A stretch of DNA of 64,000 bases from Rheinheimera soli (GCF_021290985.1 NZ_JAJOYU010000007.1:1-64000), one strand, 5' to 3'. Shown: positions 51,895 to 61,251, counted from the first letter of the stretch. Notes: generated by a model not told the origin, from the letters alone. Numbers and translations: made by a program.

Positions 51895-53823
51895 TCAGGA
51901 ATTTGCCGGAGTTAACCACAGCACCTGATACGGATTTAACTGTAAAATGCCGGCGGGTAAGGTTTTATTGCTTAGCTCGTCGTGCCATAACTGGCCTGTT
52001 AATGAGCTGCAAAGCTGAGTGCGTTCAGTAAAGTTCACTATAGCCACTAAACGTTTTCCATCCAGTTGACGCTGGTATAAAAACAGCTGCGGATTGTCAT
52101 CGTGCAGTAGTGTGGTACTGCCAGCTCCTAATAATGGCAACCTAGCTCTAGTCTGAATCAACTGCTGTAACTGCTGATAGATCCGGCCCGATAAGCTATC
52201 GGCTGACGTTGCAGAGGCGAGTTGCTGATCAGTGACTGCCACTCTGTTCACCCAGCGGCTGTCGTCTTTTTTCGCCGCGTCCAGCACATAGCTGTAATCA
52301 TTTTTTAAGCCCAGTTCATCACCCATATACAACAGCGGCAAACCACCAATACTTAAAATGACAGAATTCAGCAGGAAGATGCGCTGCAGAGCATGCTCCA
52401 GATGTAAGGTATTGTTTTCGATTTCAGCTTTTTCCACCCCAACCAAAGACGACAACATACCAGCCACCCGGCAATCGCCCGTTACAGGGTTTTGCTGAAA
52501 AGGCACGCCAGCAGCAAAACTGCCTTCAAACTGACCTGTGTAAAACTGATTTAAAAACTGACGGTGATGATCAGGATTTATACCCAATTGCCAGGCAATA
52601 CTGTCATCAAAAGTCCAGCCGATATCGTCATGGCAACGAATGTAATTGACCCAACTGCAATTGGGGTCAATGGCAAAACGTTTGCGCAAGGATTCTGTTA
52701 ATAATCTGGTGTTGCGAGTGGCTAAACTATCCCATAACAGCGCCATTAACAGTGGGTTATACGACAACTGGCATTCTTCCGGCGCTATGTATTTTACCAC
52801 TTCGTCCGGGTGCACTATTGCTTCAGATTTAAACTGCAAAGCCGGAGCTGCAATACGGGCGACCGCATTAAATGCCTTAATTAAACTATGGGCTTTAGGC
52901 AGGTTTTCGCAGTTGGTGCCCGCTTGTTTCCAGACAAAAGCCAAAGCATCTAAACGCAATACTGAAGCGCCCTGATTGGCCAGAAACAACATTTCTTCAG
53001 CCATGGCATTAAACACAGCTGGATTGGCGTAATTTAAATCCCACTGAAAGCTGTTGAACGTGGTCCAGACCCATAAGCCAGACGTCTTGTCCTGAGTAAA
53101 ACAACCCCGGCGAATTTCCGGGAAAATTTCACGCAAGCTGGGCGCAAATTGATCGCGTTCTTGTTCCGTAAGAAAAAAATAAAACTCACGATACTCAGCA
53201 TCACCGGCTTTGGCTTTTTCTGCCCAGCGATGTTCGTCGGAGGTGTGGTTAAAAACAAAATCCAGTACAGGTTTAATACCTTGCAAATGCAGCTGCTGCA
53301 TCAGATCTGCTAACTGCTGCATTGAACCGAGCTGAGGCATGGTGCTGCGATAATCAGATACAGCATAACCGCCATCACTGTTAGGCTCCGGTGCTTTAAA
53401 CAGTGGCATCAGATGTAAATAGTTAATGCCGCTTTGCTTTAAGTAGGGGATGCGTTTTGCAAGGCCTTGAAAGTCTTTAGCAAATAAGTCGACATAGCAG
53501 GCAGCGCCTAAAGCGGCTGGGTCTTTATGCCAGTCTTGTGGCTCTGCATCTTCTTTGCGTAAATAGGCCGGACGCTGCGCCGAACTTTTCGCCAGCAGCT
53601 TTAGCAATTGCTCCAGATGGTAATAGCAATCGTAATGCTCACCGTATAAGCTTAAATACAATTCAAGCAAAGTGGGCAGCTGTTGCTCCAGCCTGGTTTT
53701 CAGCTCAGGCCAGCTGTCTTTTGCTGCAGTTTTTAAAGATTGACTTAATCGTTTAAGTGTATTTTCGCTTTCAAATTGCAGCAGCTCTGGGTTTTTCAGC
53801 AGCTGTGCTGTGGTTTTTTGCAT
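51895..53823 (-). CDS. amylosucrase (GH13)
   Basis: A 642-residue alpha-transglucosidase that splits sucrose, transfers glucose to an alpha-1,4-glucan (or uses phosphate/water) and releases fructose. The sequence tracks Neisseria amylosucrase: CYVDLFAKDFQGLAKRIPYLK, YLHLMPLF, SDGGYAVSDYR and DFVFNHTSDEH. The catalytic nucleophile Asp is in VLRLDALAFVW, the acid Glu in KSEAIVHP, and a third Asp in IRCHDDIGW. No signal, so cytosolic. The length matches the family from the first ATG. A LacI-type operator sequence lies inside the gene at codons 22-27. Divergent from fructokinase. Confidence 0.9.
   Translation of the reverse strand: MQKTTAQLLKNPELLQFESENTLKRLSQSLKTAAKDSWPELKTRLEQQLPTLLELYLSLYGEHYDCYYHLEQLLKLLAKSSAQRPAYLRKEDAEPQDWHKDPAALGAACYVDLFAKDFQGLAKRIPYLKQSGINYLHLMPLFKAPEPNSDGGYAVSDYRSTMPQLGSMQQLADLMQQLHLQGIKPVLDFVFNHTSDEHRWAEKAKAGDAEYREFYFFLTEQERDQFAPSLREIFPEIRRGCFTQDKTSGLWVWTTFNSFQWDLNYANPAVFNAMAEEMLFLANQGASVLRLDALAFVWKQAGTNCENLPKAHSLIKAFNAVARIAAPALQFKSEAIVHPDEVVKYIAPEECQLSYNPLLMALLWDSLATRNTRLLTESLRKRFAIDPNCSWVNYIRCHDDIGWTFDDSIAWQLGINPDHHRQFLNQFYTGQFEGSFAAGVPFQQNPVTGDCRVAGMLSSLVGVEKAEIENNTLHLEHALQRIFLLNSVILSIGGLPLLYMGDELGLKNDYSYVLDAAKKDDSRWVNRVAVTDQQLASATSADSLSGRIYQQLQQLIQTRARLPLLGAGSTTLLHDDNPQLFLYQRQLDGKRLVAIVNFTERTQLCSSLTGQLWHDELSNKTLPAGILQLNPYQVLWLTPANS
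53743..53758. promoter_or_regulatory. intragenic LacI-type operator in the amylosucrase gene
   Basis: ACTTAATCGTTTAAGT, the exact reverse complement of the MFS operator (33393). It lies 65-81 bases downstream of the amylosucrase ATG and encodes T-L-K-R-L-S there. A roadblock, an alternative promoter, or control of the divergent fructokinase are possible roles. Confidence 0.55.
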
Positions 53824-53960
53824 ATAAACTGGTCCGGATCTACGGTGTGATATGCCTAATAGAACTTCATTTTCTCTGTTTTTGCAAGACTTTTAACGGT
53901 GAAATGTTTAAATTCAGTGTTGAATATTTACACTTCAACTTTAAATGGCTAAAGTTGATC

Positions 53961-53972
53961 TGAAACGTTTTA
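53961..53972. promoter_or_regulatory. Cra-like site before fructokinase
   Basis: TGAAACGTTTTA differs from the palindromic fructose-repressor (Cra) consensus TGAAACGTTTCA by one base. It lies 45 bases upstream of the fructokinase start. No Cra gene is in the window. Confidence 0.4.
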
Positions 53973-54016
53973 GTTTGTGGCCTCATTGTGTTGAGGTACT
54001 TAAGGGGATAAGGCTG

Positions 54017-54967
54017 ATGAAACCGACTCCGGTTTGTTGTTTTGGTGAAGTACTGATCGACTTTTTGCAGGATAAGGCTCAGCCGGGTCTGTTTCATCGT
54101 TTTGCTGGCGGTGCTCCTGCTAATGTGGCAGTGGCAGTGGCCAGATTAGGTGGACATAGCAAATTTATCGGCATGTTGGGCAAAGATATGTTTGGTGATT
54201 TTTTGCAACAGGAACTGCAAAGTTATGGCGTGGATTGCAGTGCAGTGCGCCAGACTATGGATGCTAAAACAGCTTTAGCTTTTGTGGCCTTAAATGAGCA
54301 GGGCGACCGCAGCTTTTCGTTTTACCGGCCGCCTGCGGCAGATTTACTTTATAAAGTGGAGCATTGTCCGGCCGATCTTTGGCAGGACAAGGGTATTTTG
54401 CATTTATGTTCCAACAGTCTGACTGAACCTGACATAGCTCAAACCAGTTTTGCTTTAGTGCGACTGGCGCAGCAACATGGCTGGCTGGTGTCGGTGGATG
54501 CCAATTTACGTCACAATTTGTGGAGTGAAGGTAAAGCCAGCAGAGAGTTGGTGATCCAATTGCTGGAAATGGCTGACTTAGTGAAACTAAGTGAAGACGA
54601 GTTGGAGTATCTTGCTGATGGCCAAAGCACAGAGAGCTGGTTGCAGCATATCCTGGCTTTTCGCCCGACCTGGCTGGTGGTTACAGCAGGAGCCAATGAA
54701 GTACAAAGTTACAGCAAAACAGATTCGTTTTCTGTGCCAGTTTCCTCAGTTCCAGTGTTGGATACCACAGCAGCAGGCGATGCTTTTGTTGGCGCCTGGT
54801 TAAATCAGGTGGCTATGCAACTGACTCTGGGGCTGAATTTCGCTGGTGTGCTCAACCACAAAGAACTGCGCCAGCACATGATTGAAAAAGCTATTAAGGC
54901 AGGCTCGTTAACCTGTCAGAAATATGGAGCTTTTGCTGCTTTACCTACAGCACAAGAGTGGGATTGA
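54017..54967 (+). CDS. fructokinase (PfkB family)
   Basis: A 316-residue ribokinase-fold sugar kinase phosphorylating fructose with ATP. I chose the ATG at 54017; the longer frame adds 24 residues with no ribosome site. The N-terminal signature FAGGAPANVAVAVARLGG and the C-terminal PfkB signature DTTAAGDAFVGAWL (catalytic Asp) are intact. FGEVLIDFL and RSFSFYRPPAADLLY are typical of bacterial fructokinases. Being divergent from amylosucrase, it would take the fructose released from sucrose into fructose 6-phosphate. Confidence 0.92.
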   Translation: MKPTPVCCFGEVLIDFLQDKAQPGLFHRFAGGAPANVAVAVARLGGHSKFIGMLGKDMFGDFLQQELQSYGVDCSAVRQTMDAKTALAFVALNEQGDRSFSFYRPPAADLLYKVEHCPADLWQDKGILHLCSNSLTEPDIAQTSFALVRLAQQHGWLVSVDANLRHNLWSEGKASRELVIQLLEMADLVKLSEDELEYLADGQSTESWLQHILAFRPTWLVVTAGANEVQSYSKTDSFSVPVSSVPVLDTTAAGDAFVGAWLNQVAMQLTLGLNFAGVLNHKELRQHMIEKAIKAGSLTCQKYGAFAALPTAQEWD

Positions 54968-54990
54968 GGGGGGGAAGAGCGGGCATCACT

Positions 54991-55024
54991 AAAAAAAGGG
55001 CTAACTTGCGTTAGCCCTTTTTTA
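54991..55024. terminator. bidirectional terminator after fructokinase
   Basis: AAAAAAGGGCTAAC with GTTAGCCCTTTTTT around loop TTGC, between converging genes. Very strong. Confidence 0.9.
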
Positions 55025-55025
55025 T

Positions 55026-55226
55026 TCATACCGAGATGTCAATATTCTGACCCAGGTTGCCGACAGAAACCGGACTTGGCGACTGCAATGCCGGAGACGA
55101 ATTTACAGCGCTTTCCAGCAACTGCATGGTTTGTCTCCCTTCCTGTTTTTGCTGGGATTTTGCCAGACTGGCACCCAGTAGTTCATAGCTCTGGCTAACT
55201 GCAGCTGAGCCTACGGATTGTGTCAT
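55026..55226 (-). CDS. small YjfB-like putative motility protein
   Basis: A 66-residue protein. I chose the ATG at 55226 because GGGAG lies 6 bases before it (the ATG at 55238 lacks one). The layout, a helical MTQSVGSAAVSQSYELLGASL region, KQEGRQTMQLLESAV and a terminal NLGQNIDISV, resembles the YjfB family linked to flagellar motility genes. The function is unknown. It is monocistronic. Confidence 0.6.
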   Translation of the reverse strand: MTQSVGSAAVSQSYELLGASLAKSQQKQEGRQTMQLLESAVNSSPALQSPSPVSVGNLGQNIDISV

Positions 55227-55312
55227 AGTCACTCCCATGCCATATTTCCATACATCATATCGGCAAAAGGATCGTGAACTTTAGAATTATTTTCAGGATC
55301 TGGAAAAAAATA

Positions 55313-55338
55313 AAGCCGCTCGTTGCAGCGAGCGGCTT
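55313..55338 (-). terminator. terminator after the DUF2726 gene
   Basis: A perfect 10-base stem, AAGCCGCTCG/CGAGCGGCTT, read on the minus strand followed by TATTTTTTTCC. It lies about 90 bases past the stop at 55429. Confidence 0.8.
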
Positions 55339-55428
55339 CGGTCTTTAGGCGAGCGGAGTGACTTATGTTCCAAATGCCTGAAGTTGTTGAACTCTTTTCT
55401 ACCAGTTCATGGTTTAGCAGTGTTGCTG

Positions 55429-56070
55429 CTAGTGGATCATGGCCGTTGATTGCGAACGAATGCCACGCTCCGGAATAATCGAAGGTAAAGTTGCTGCCTG
55501 AACCACTGGTTCTAAAGGGCGTATCGGCCGTGTCGGGCTTTTCTTAACTGTACCTTTTAATAAAGGCTCTGGTTTTAAACCACTCTGGCCAATTTTGGCA
55601 GCTAAACCTTGCTGGATATCAGCTATGGTATAACCGGCTTTAATTTTCATCCGTACGTAAGGAATACCCGCAGCTTCAAAGGCGCCGCTGACAAACCAGT
55701 CTGGCACAGCTTTATGGCCGTCTTTACTGTTGTTGTTGACCAGATCCACTGCAGCCACAATGCTCATATCGGCCGGATCACAGAGTACAAAATCCAGATA
55801 CTTCGCATTCAGTTTTACTGAAGCCGCTATACGGGATTTGGCATCAACATTGCTTTTTAATTCAAGAATATCGGCCATTTTGACTCTGTTCATGACTTTG
55901 TACTTACCTTTAACGGCTTGTTCCAGCATGTTGAGGTAAGAGCGTTCGACCTGAGTAAAAAGGCTGCTTTTTTTACTAAATGGAAAAGGATTGCCATGGC
56001 TTATAAAACGGCTGGCTAAAAAAGCTGCAACCACAACCAACACGGCTAATACTAAAATTAAAACTTCCAT
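55429..56070 (-). CDS. membrane-anchored DUF2726 protein
   Basis: A 213-residue protein starting at 56070, where GGAGGT lies 5 bases upstream; the longer frame has no such site. One N-terminal helix (LILVLAVLVVVAAFLASRF) anchors a DUF2726 domain with SSLFTQVERSYLNMLEQAV, FVLCDPADMSIVAAVDL and a C-terminal AGIPYVRMKI. DUF2726 has a restriction-endonuclease-like fold, but most members have no proven activity. No phage or restriction genes are near. Confidence 0.82.
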   Translation of the reverse strand: MEVLILVLAVLVVVAAFLASRFISHGNPFPFSKKSSLFTQVERSYLNMLEQAVKGKYKVMNRVKMADILELKSNVDAKSRIAASVKLNAKYLDFVLCDPADMSIVAAVDLVNNNSKDGHKAVPDWFVSGAFEAAGIPYVRMKIKAGYTIADIQQGLAAKIGQSGLKPEPLLKGTVKKSPTRPIRPLEPVVQAATLPSIIPERGIRSQSTAMIH

Positions 56071-56290
56071 TAATGACCTCCGACAAACTTTTGACTCTGC
56101 AGCTCTGAATTGTTGGCTGCACTTAGGGTAAAGCATAAGGCGTGCCAATAAGTTAGTGTATATGCTCTAAATTGTATAAGTTTGCTGAATGTCTGGCATA
56201 TGGCCTATTGATGGCTGAAATGGTGGGGTTCGACCTCTGTTCGGCTTATAGTGAAGTGACTTCCTATTGCTACAGACAAGGAGCAACACA

Positions 56291-57895
56291 ATGACAAGCA
56301 GCAACACTGCAGGATTAGACATCAAAGGCCGTTTACCAGCCGAATTCCAGACTATTTTAACGCCGGAAGCTTGCCGCTTGGTGGTTGAACTGACACGCGA
56401 GTTTCGTCCTGCTTTAAAACAGTTACTGCAGCAGCGTACAGCAGAGCAAGTGCGTTATGACGCAGGCGCTTTACCAGATTTTCGTGCTGAAACTGCCGAC
56501 ATCCGTGCTGGTGACTGGACAGTAGCTGCTATTCCAGCTGACTTGCAGGACAGAAGGGTAGAAATTACCGGCCCTGTCGATCGCAAAATGATCATCAACG
56601 CTTTAAATGCTGATGTAAAAGTATTTATGGCCGACTTTGAAGACTCGCAAGCACCCAGCTGGGATGGCGTGATTGAAGGCCAGATTAACCTACGAGATGC
56701 CAACTTAGGCACTATTAGCTACAGCGACCCACTGTCAGGCAAACAATATGCGCTGCGGGACAAACAGGCGTTATTGATAGCCCGTGTTCGTGGTTTGCAT
56801 CTGTGGGAAAAGCATTTAGAAGTGGATGGCGAAGCTGTACCAGGTTCGTTGGTTGATTTTGCTTTGTACTTTTTCCATAACTACCAAACCCGTTTAGCCA
56901 ATGGCTCTGGGGTTTATTATTACCTGCCGAAGCTGCAAAGCTATAAAGAAGCGGCCTGGTGGGATGCGGTATTCCGCTTTACGCAAACTAAATTTGATCA
57001 GCCTGTTGGCACTATCCGCGCCACAGTATTAATTGAAACCTTGCCAGCTGTGTTTGAAATGGATGAAATTCTGCACGCGCTGCGTGAGCATATAGTGGCG
57101 CTGAACTGTGGTCGTTGGGACTATATTTTCAGTTATATCAAAACCTTAAAGAACCATGCTGACCGCGTCTTACCGGATCGTCAGGTCGTGACCATGGATC
57201 AGCCGTTTTTATCGGCCTATTCAAAACTGCTGATCAAAACCTGTCATAAACGTGGCGCTTTGGCGATGGGCGGTATGGCAGCCTTTATTCCGGCGAAAGA
57301 CCCTGTTGCCAACCAGGCGATTTTAACTAAAGTGACCGCGGATAAAGAGCGTGAAGCCAGTAATGGTCACGACGGCACCTGGGTGGCGCATCCTGGTTTA
57401 GCGGCGACGGCCAATGGTGTGTTTAATCAATACCTGACGGATGGCAAAACCAATCAGCTGCATATCAGCCGTGCTGAGGATGCGCCTGTCACTGCCGCCG
57501 ATTTATTGGCACCAAGCAGTGGTGAGCGCACAGAAGCAGGTATGCGTATCAATATCCGTGTGGCTTTGCAGTACATAGCAGCCTGGATCAGCGGCAAAGG
57601 TTGTGTGCCTATTTATGGTCTGATGGAAGATGCAGCAACGGCGGAAATTTGTCGCACCTCGATTTGGCAGTGGATTAAACACGGCAAAAGCTTGAATAAC
57701 GGCCAACTGGTGACCAAAGATTTGTTTGCTCTAATGCTGCAGCAGGAAGCTGCTGTGGTACGCGAAGAAGTAGGAGAAGAGTTGTGGCAACAACAGCAGT
57801 TTGAACGCGCTCAGGCACTGCTGTTGCAAATTACCACAGCCGATCAACTGGTGGATTTCCTGACCTTACCAGCTTATGAGCTGTTAACGGCTTAA
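56291..57895 (+). CDS. aceB: malate synthase A
   Basis: A 534-residue enzyme joining glyoxylate and acetyl-CoA to malate. I chose the ATG at 56291, just after AAGGAGC; the upstream TTG is not needed. Hallmarks: MADFEDSQAPSWDG, the signature LNCGRWDYIFSYIK, MGGMAAFIPAKD, and a C-terminal catalytic-base region in YGLMEDAATAEICR. It is of the compact A isoform length. Divergent regulator and isocitrate lyase follow at 58-60.7 kb, giving a complete glyoxylate bypass. Confidence 0.95.
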   Translation: MTSSNTAGLDIKGRLPAEFQTILTPEACRLVVELTREFRPALKQLLQQRTAEQVRYDAGALPDFRAETADIRAGDWTVAAIPADLQDRRVEITGPVDRKMIINALNADVKVFMADFEDSQAPSWDGVIEGQINLRDANLGTISYSDPLSGKQYALRDKQALLIARVRGLHLWEKHLEVDGEAVPGSLVDFALYFFHNYQTRLANGSGVYYYLPKLQSYKEAAWWDAVFRFTQTKFDQPVGTIRATVLIETLPAVFEMDEILHALREHIVALNCGRWDYIFSYIKTLKNHADRVLPDRQVVTMDQPFLSAYSKLLIKTCHKRGALAMGGMAAFIPAKDPVANQAILTKVTADKEREASNGHDGTWVAHPGLAATANGVFNQYLTDGKTNQLHISRAEDAPVTAADLLAPSSGERTEAGMRINIRVALQYIAAWISGKGCVPIYGLMEDAATAEICRTSIWQWIKHGKSLNNGQLVTKDLFALMLQQEAAVVREEVGEELWQQQQFERAQALLLQITTADQLVDFLTLPAYELLTA

Positions 57896-57900
57896 AAACT

Positions 57901-57990
57901 AGGTCAGAGCTTAGGCTCTGACCTACATATTGAATACAACTCAGGGTCCAGTTTTGGGATAGTGGGGTCAGAGCCGATGGCTCTGACCCC
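57901..57990. repeat. twin REP-like hairpins sharing a GGTCAGAGC core
   Basis: Hairpin 1: AGGTCAGAGC-TTAG-GCTCTGACCT (57901-57924). Hairpin 2: GGGGTCAGAGCC-GAT-GGCTCTGACCCC (57964-57990). Both stems are perfect and share the core. The second abuts the LysR stop. They may be repetitive extragenic palindromes or terminators for the convergent genes. Confidence 0.7.
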
Positions 57991-57991
57991 C

Positions 57992-58933
57992 TTATAAATG
58001 CAACTCGTCTGCCACTTCTGTTATTAAGCGCCGCAGCCAGATATGACTGGCATCCTGATGCAATAACGGACTCCAGATCATTTTCAGCTCGATAGACGGA
58101 ATTGGAAAGGGCGGATCCAGCACTTTCATACTGGCGTCATTTTGATATAAAAGCGCAGCCCGCAGCGGCAAGGTCGCAATCAAATCTGTTTCGACCGCTA
58201 AATGCATAGCCACATGATAGTTACGGGTAAATACGCTGATGGTGCGCTGTTTACCAAACTTTGCTAAGGCCTCATCCACCCAACCGAGTTTTTGCACATC
58301 GGCCGGATCCATACCCACACCTACACCAAAACCAGTTTTACTGACCCAGATATGCTGGGCTTTTAGGTAAGTGTCTAAGTTAAAGTTGCCAAGAATAGGG
58401 TTTAAGCTATTGACCAGGCAGGCAAAGCTATCGCGCCAAATGGTCTTTTGATGAAATGACTGTGGCAGTTGATCAAAGCGGTTGATGGCCATATCCACCT
58501 TGCCGTTTTCCACATCATGAAAAGTCACATCCGATGGCGTCATAATATCCAGCGAGGTGCCAGGCGCCTGAGCCCGTAGCTTTTTTAACAAGGCCGGAAT
58601 AAGAGTAGAGGCCGCATAATCACTGGCCATAATACGAAATACCCTGTGGCTATGCTCTGGCTCAAAATCTTTGTTCGGTTGTAAGGTTTCCTCCAGGGTG
58701 AGCAAAATACCCCGTACTACAGGCGCTAATTCCTTGGCTCGTTCTGTTGGCACCATACCGTCAGAGGTGCGCACCAGAATTGGGTCGTTTAGCAAATCCC
58801 TCAGCCTTTTTAGGCCATTACTCATAGCAGGCTGGGTGATATTAAGTTGATTGGCAGCACGGGTGACGTTCTTCTCCCGCAGTAATACGTCCAGATACAC
58901 CAACAAATTCAGGTCAATTTTACTGATATTCAT
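57992..58933 (-). CDS. LysR family regulator, likely of the glyoxylate bypass
   Basis: A 313-residue LysR regulator: winged helix LNLLVYLDVLLREKNVTRAANQLNITQPAMSNGLKRLRDLL, then an effector-binding domain. It lies between aceB (convergent) and aceA (divergent, 191 bases). The placement suggests it controls aceA, and perhaps aceB. The intergenic region carries LysR-type inverted repeats. The inducer is unknown. Confidence 0.9.
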   Translation of the reverse strand: MNISKIDLNLLVYLDVLLREKNVTRAANQLNITQPAMSNGLKRLRDLLNDPILVRTSDGMVPTERAKELAPVVRGILLTLEETLQPNKDFEPEHSHRVFRIMASDYAASTLIPALLKKLRAQAPGTSLDIMTPSDVTFHDVENGKVDMAINRFDQLPQSFHQKTIWRDSFACLVNSLNPILGNFNLDTYLKAQHIWVSKTGFGVGVGMDPADVQKLGWVDEALAKFGKQRTISVFTRNYHVAMHLAVETDLIATLPLRAALLYQNDASMKVLDPPFPIPSIELKMIWSPLLHQDASHIWLRRLITEVADELHL

Positions 58934-58993
58934 CTGCTTCCACTTCTTATGGCTAATTCGCTGCTGATTAAGCGCTGATTGGATGTTTTATAT

Positions 58994-59045
58994 ATTCACA
59001 CAATGAATGATGAGAATCAAAAAAATCAGCTATATGAATTTTCAT
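58994..59045. promoter_or_regulatory. LysR-type binding sites between lysR and aceA
   Basis: ATTCA-CACAA-TGAAT (58994-59008) is a T-N11-A style inverted repeat. A second, ATGAA-TT-TTCAT, lies at 59034-59045. The spacing is that expected of recognition and activation sites of a LysR regulator. Confidence 0.5.
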
Positions 59046-59124
59046 TTTGAAACCTATAGTGAATGTCAACAAGGGCACTTACCAAATGCCGGGTAAACAA
59101 AAGACAACATAACGAGGATGCATC

Positions 59125-60723
59125 ATGTCAGCTTATCAACAGATCATTAAACAACTGGAACAAAGCTGCAAAGCGCAAGGAACAGGCTGGGCCGCTATTA
59201 ATGCTGAGTCTGCTGCCCGTATGCAGTTACAAAACCGCTTTAAAACAGGTTTGGATATAGCGCAGTACACTGCTGATATTATGCGTGAAGATATGGCAGC
59301 TTACGATGCGGACAGCAGTCAGTACACTCAGTCTTTAGGCTGCTGGCATGGCTTTATCGGCCAGCAAAAACTGATCGCTATCAAAAAACATTTTGGCAGC
59401 ACCAAACGTAAATACCTGTATTTATCCGGTTGGATGATTGCAGCGCTGCGCTCTGAATTTGGTCCTCAGCCTGATCAATCCATGCACGAAAAAACTGCAG
59501 TGCCTGCGTTAATTGAAGAGTTATACACCTTCTTAAAACAAGCCGATGCCCGTGAGTTAGGTGGTTTATTCCGTGAACTGGACGATGCCCGTGCCAAAGA
59601 CGATCAAGCTAAAGCCGCTGAAGTGCTGGCTAAAATCGACAACTTTGAAACTCATGTAGTGCCTATTATCGCCGACATAGATGCTGGTTTTGGTAATGCC
59701 GAAGCCACCTACTTACTGGCGAAAAAGATGATTGAAGCCGGTGCCTGCGCTATTCAGATTGAAAACCAGGTGTCGGACGAAAAACAATGTGGTCACCAGG
59801 ATGGTAAAGTGACAGTGCCACATGCTGATTTCTTAGCAAAAATTAACGCAGTACGTTACGCCTTTTTAGAATTAGGCATTGAAAACGGCATTATCGTGGC
59901 CCGCACTGATTCCTTAGGTGCCGGTTTAACTAAACAAATTGCTGTCACCAACGAAGCCGGTGATTTAGGCGATTTATACAACAGCTTCCTGGATGGCGAT
60001 TACATCCAAAGCGCCTCTGATATTCAAAACGGCGATGTGGTGGTTAAAGCCAACGGCAAGTTGTTAAAACCAAAACGTTTAGCCAGTGGTTTATTCCAGT
60101 TTAAGCAGGGCAGTGGTGTGGATCGTGTGGTGCTGGACTGCATTACCTCTTTGCAGCACGGTGCCGATTTACTGTGGATTGAGACTGAAAAACCTCATGT
60201 TGGCCAGATTGCAGAAATGGTCAACCGTATTCGTGAAGTAGTGCCTAATGCCAAGCTGGTCTACAACAACAGCCCGTCATTTAACTGGACGCTGAATTTC
60301 CGTCAGCAAGTATTTGATGCGTGGAAAACAGCAGGTAAAGATGTATCTGCTTATGACAGAGCCAAACTGATGAGCGCAGATTACGACACGACCGAACTGG
60401 CGTTGGAAGCGGATAACCGTATCCGTACTTTCCAGGCTGACGGTGCCCGTGAAGCAGGTATTTTCCACCACCTGATCACTTTACCAACTTACCATACGGC
60501 TGCCTTGTCGACTGACAACTTAGCCAAAGAGTACTTCGGTGCTGCTGGTATGTTGGGTTATGTGGCCGGCGTGCAACGTAAAGAAATTCGTCAGGGCATC
60601 GCCTGTGTCAAACACCAGAATATGTCGGGTTCGGACATTGGTGATGATCACAAAGAGTACTTCTCAGGGGAAGCTGCGTTGAAGGCCTCAGGGAAAGACA
60701 ACACCATGAACCAGTTCTCCTAA
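59125..60723 (+). CDS. aceA: isocitrate lyase
   Basis: A 532-residue enzyme splitting isocitrate to glyoxylate and succinate. It is the long isoform seen in Pseudomonas-type bacteria, about 100 residues longer than E. coli AceA. Catalytic loop KQCGHQDGK (active Cys), metal-site IIADIDAGFGNAEAT, IENQ and the C-terminal conserved segment NNSPSFNW are present. The ATG follows ACGAGGATGC. It is the partner of aceB for growth on acetate or fatty acids. A strong terminator follows. Confidence 0.95.
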   Translation: MSAYQQIIKQLEQSCKAQGTGWAAINAESAARMQLQNRFKTGLDIAQYTADIMREDMAAYDADSSQYTQSLGCWHGFIGQQKLIAIKKHFGSTKRKYLYLSGWMIAALRSEFGPQPDQSMHEKTAVPALIEELYTFLKQADARELGGLFRELDDARAKDDQAKAAEVLAKIDNFETHVVPIIADIDAGFGNAEATYLLAKKMIEAGACAIQIENQVSDEKQCGHQDGKVTVPHADFLAKINAVRYAFLELGIENGIIVARTDSLGAGLTKQIAVTNEAGDLGDLYNSFLDGDYIQSASDIQNGDVVVKANGKLLKPKRLASGLFQFKQGSGVDRVVLDCITSLQHGADLLWIETEKPHVGQIAEMVNRIREVVPNAKLVYNNSPSFNWTLNFRQQVFDAWKTAGKDVSAYDRAKLMSADYDTTELALEADNRIRTFQADGAREAGIFHHLITLPTYHTAALSTDNLAKEYFGAAGMLGYVAGVQRKEIRQGIACVKHQNMSGSDIGDDHKEYFSGEAALKASGKDNTMNQFS

Positions 60724-60824
60724 CCAACTGGTACATGGCCGACTATATCCAATGTACTGAAAGGACAAAGGGTGTACGTCTCCAACGTAATTGCTGATTT
60801 ACGTGGTCGGGTTACACTGACATT

Positions 60825-60848
60825 GGCAGCCGCAAGGCTGCCTTTTTT
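60825..60848 (+). terminator. terminator after aceA
   Basis: GGCAGCC-GCAA-GGCTGCC followed by six T residues. Confidence 0.9.
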
Positions 60849-60988
60849 ATTTTGCCGGATTTAACCGGATCTGATGCTATCGACAGCACAGTCTCAACTA
60901 TTTGACCTTCCTGCATTTTTCTGGCAATTTTTTATAAAAGAGAGTTGCTGTAGCCTGCAGCCGATTTAACTAAGTAAGGACATTTCTG

Positions 60989-61222
60989 ATGATTAGTGCA
61001 GTACAAAACGCAAAACGTAACGACTTAAAAAGCACATTAAAATTGGTTTTTATTGCGTTGCCTGCTTTAGGCGTGATGTGTGGGGCAGCTTTAGGTGTTG
61101 GTTTAGGTATGACATTCCACACAGGCATATCCAAGTCACCGCTTTTTATTCCTTTGATTCTAAGTGGCCTGGGATTGATGGCCATAGGTTGGCATTACGC
61201 AAGAAAACTCGACCAGCTGTAA
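60989..61222 (+). CDS. small two-helix membrane protein, unknown
   Basis: A 77-residue protein with a basic N-terminus and two hydrophobic helices (LVFIALPALGVMCGAALGVGL; LFIPLILSGLGLMAIGW), ending HYARKLDQL. I do not recognise a family. TAAGGA lies upstream of the ATG. It is monocistronic and ends before a terminator. Confidence 0.65.
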   Translation: MISAVQNAKRNDLKSTLKLVFIALPALGVMCGAALGVGLGMTFHTGISKSPLFIPLILSGLGLMAIGWHYARKLDQL

Positions 61223-61251
61223 AGCTGCCGTAGCTAAGTTCTGCGCCAATA

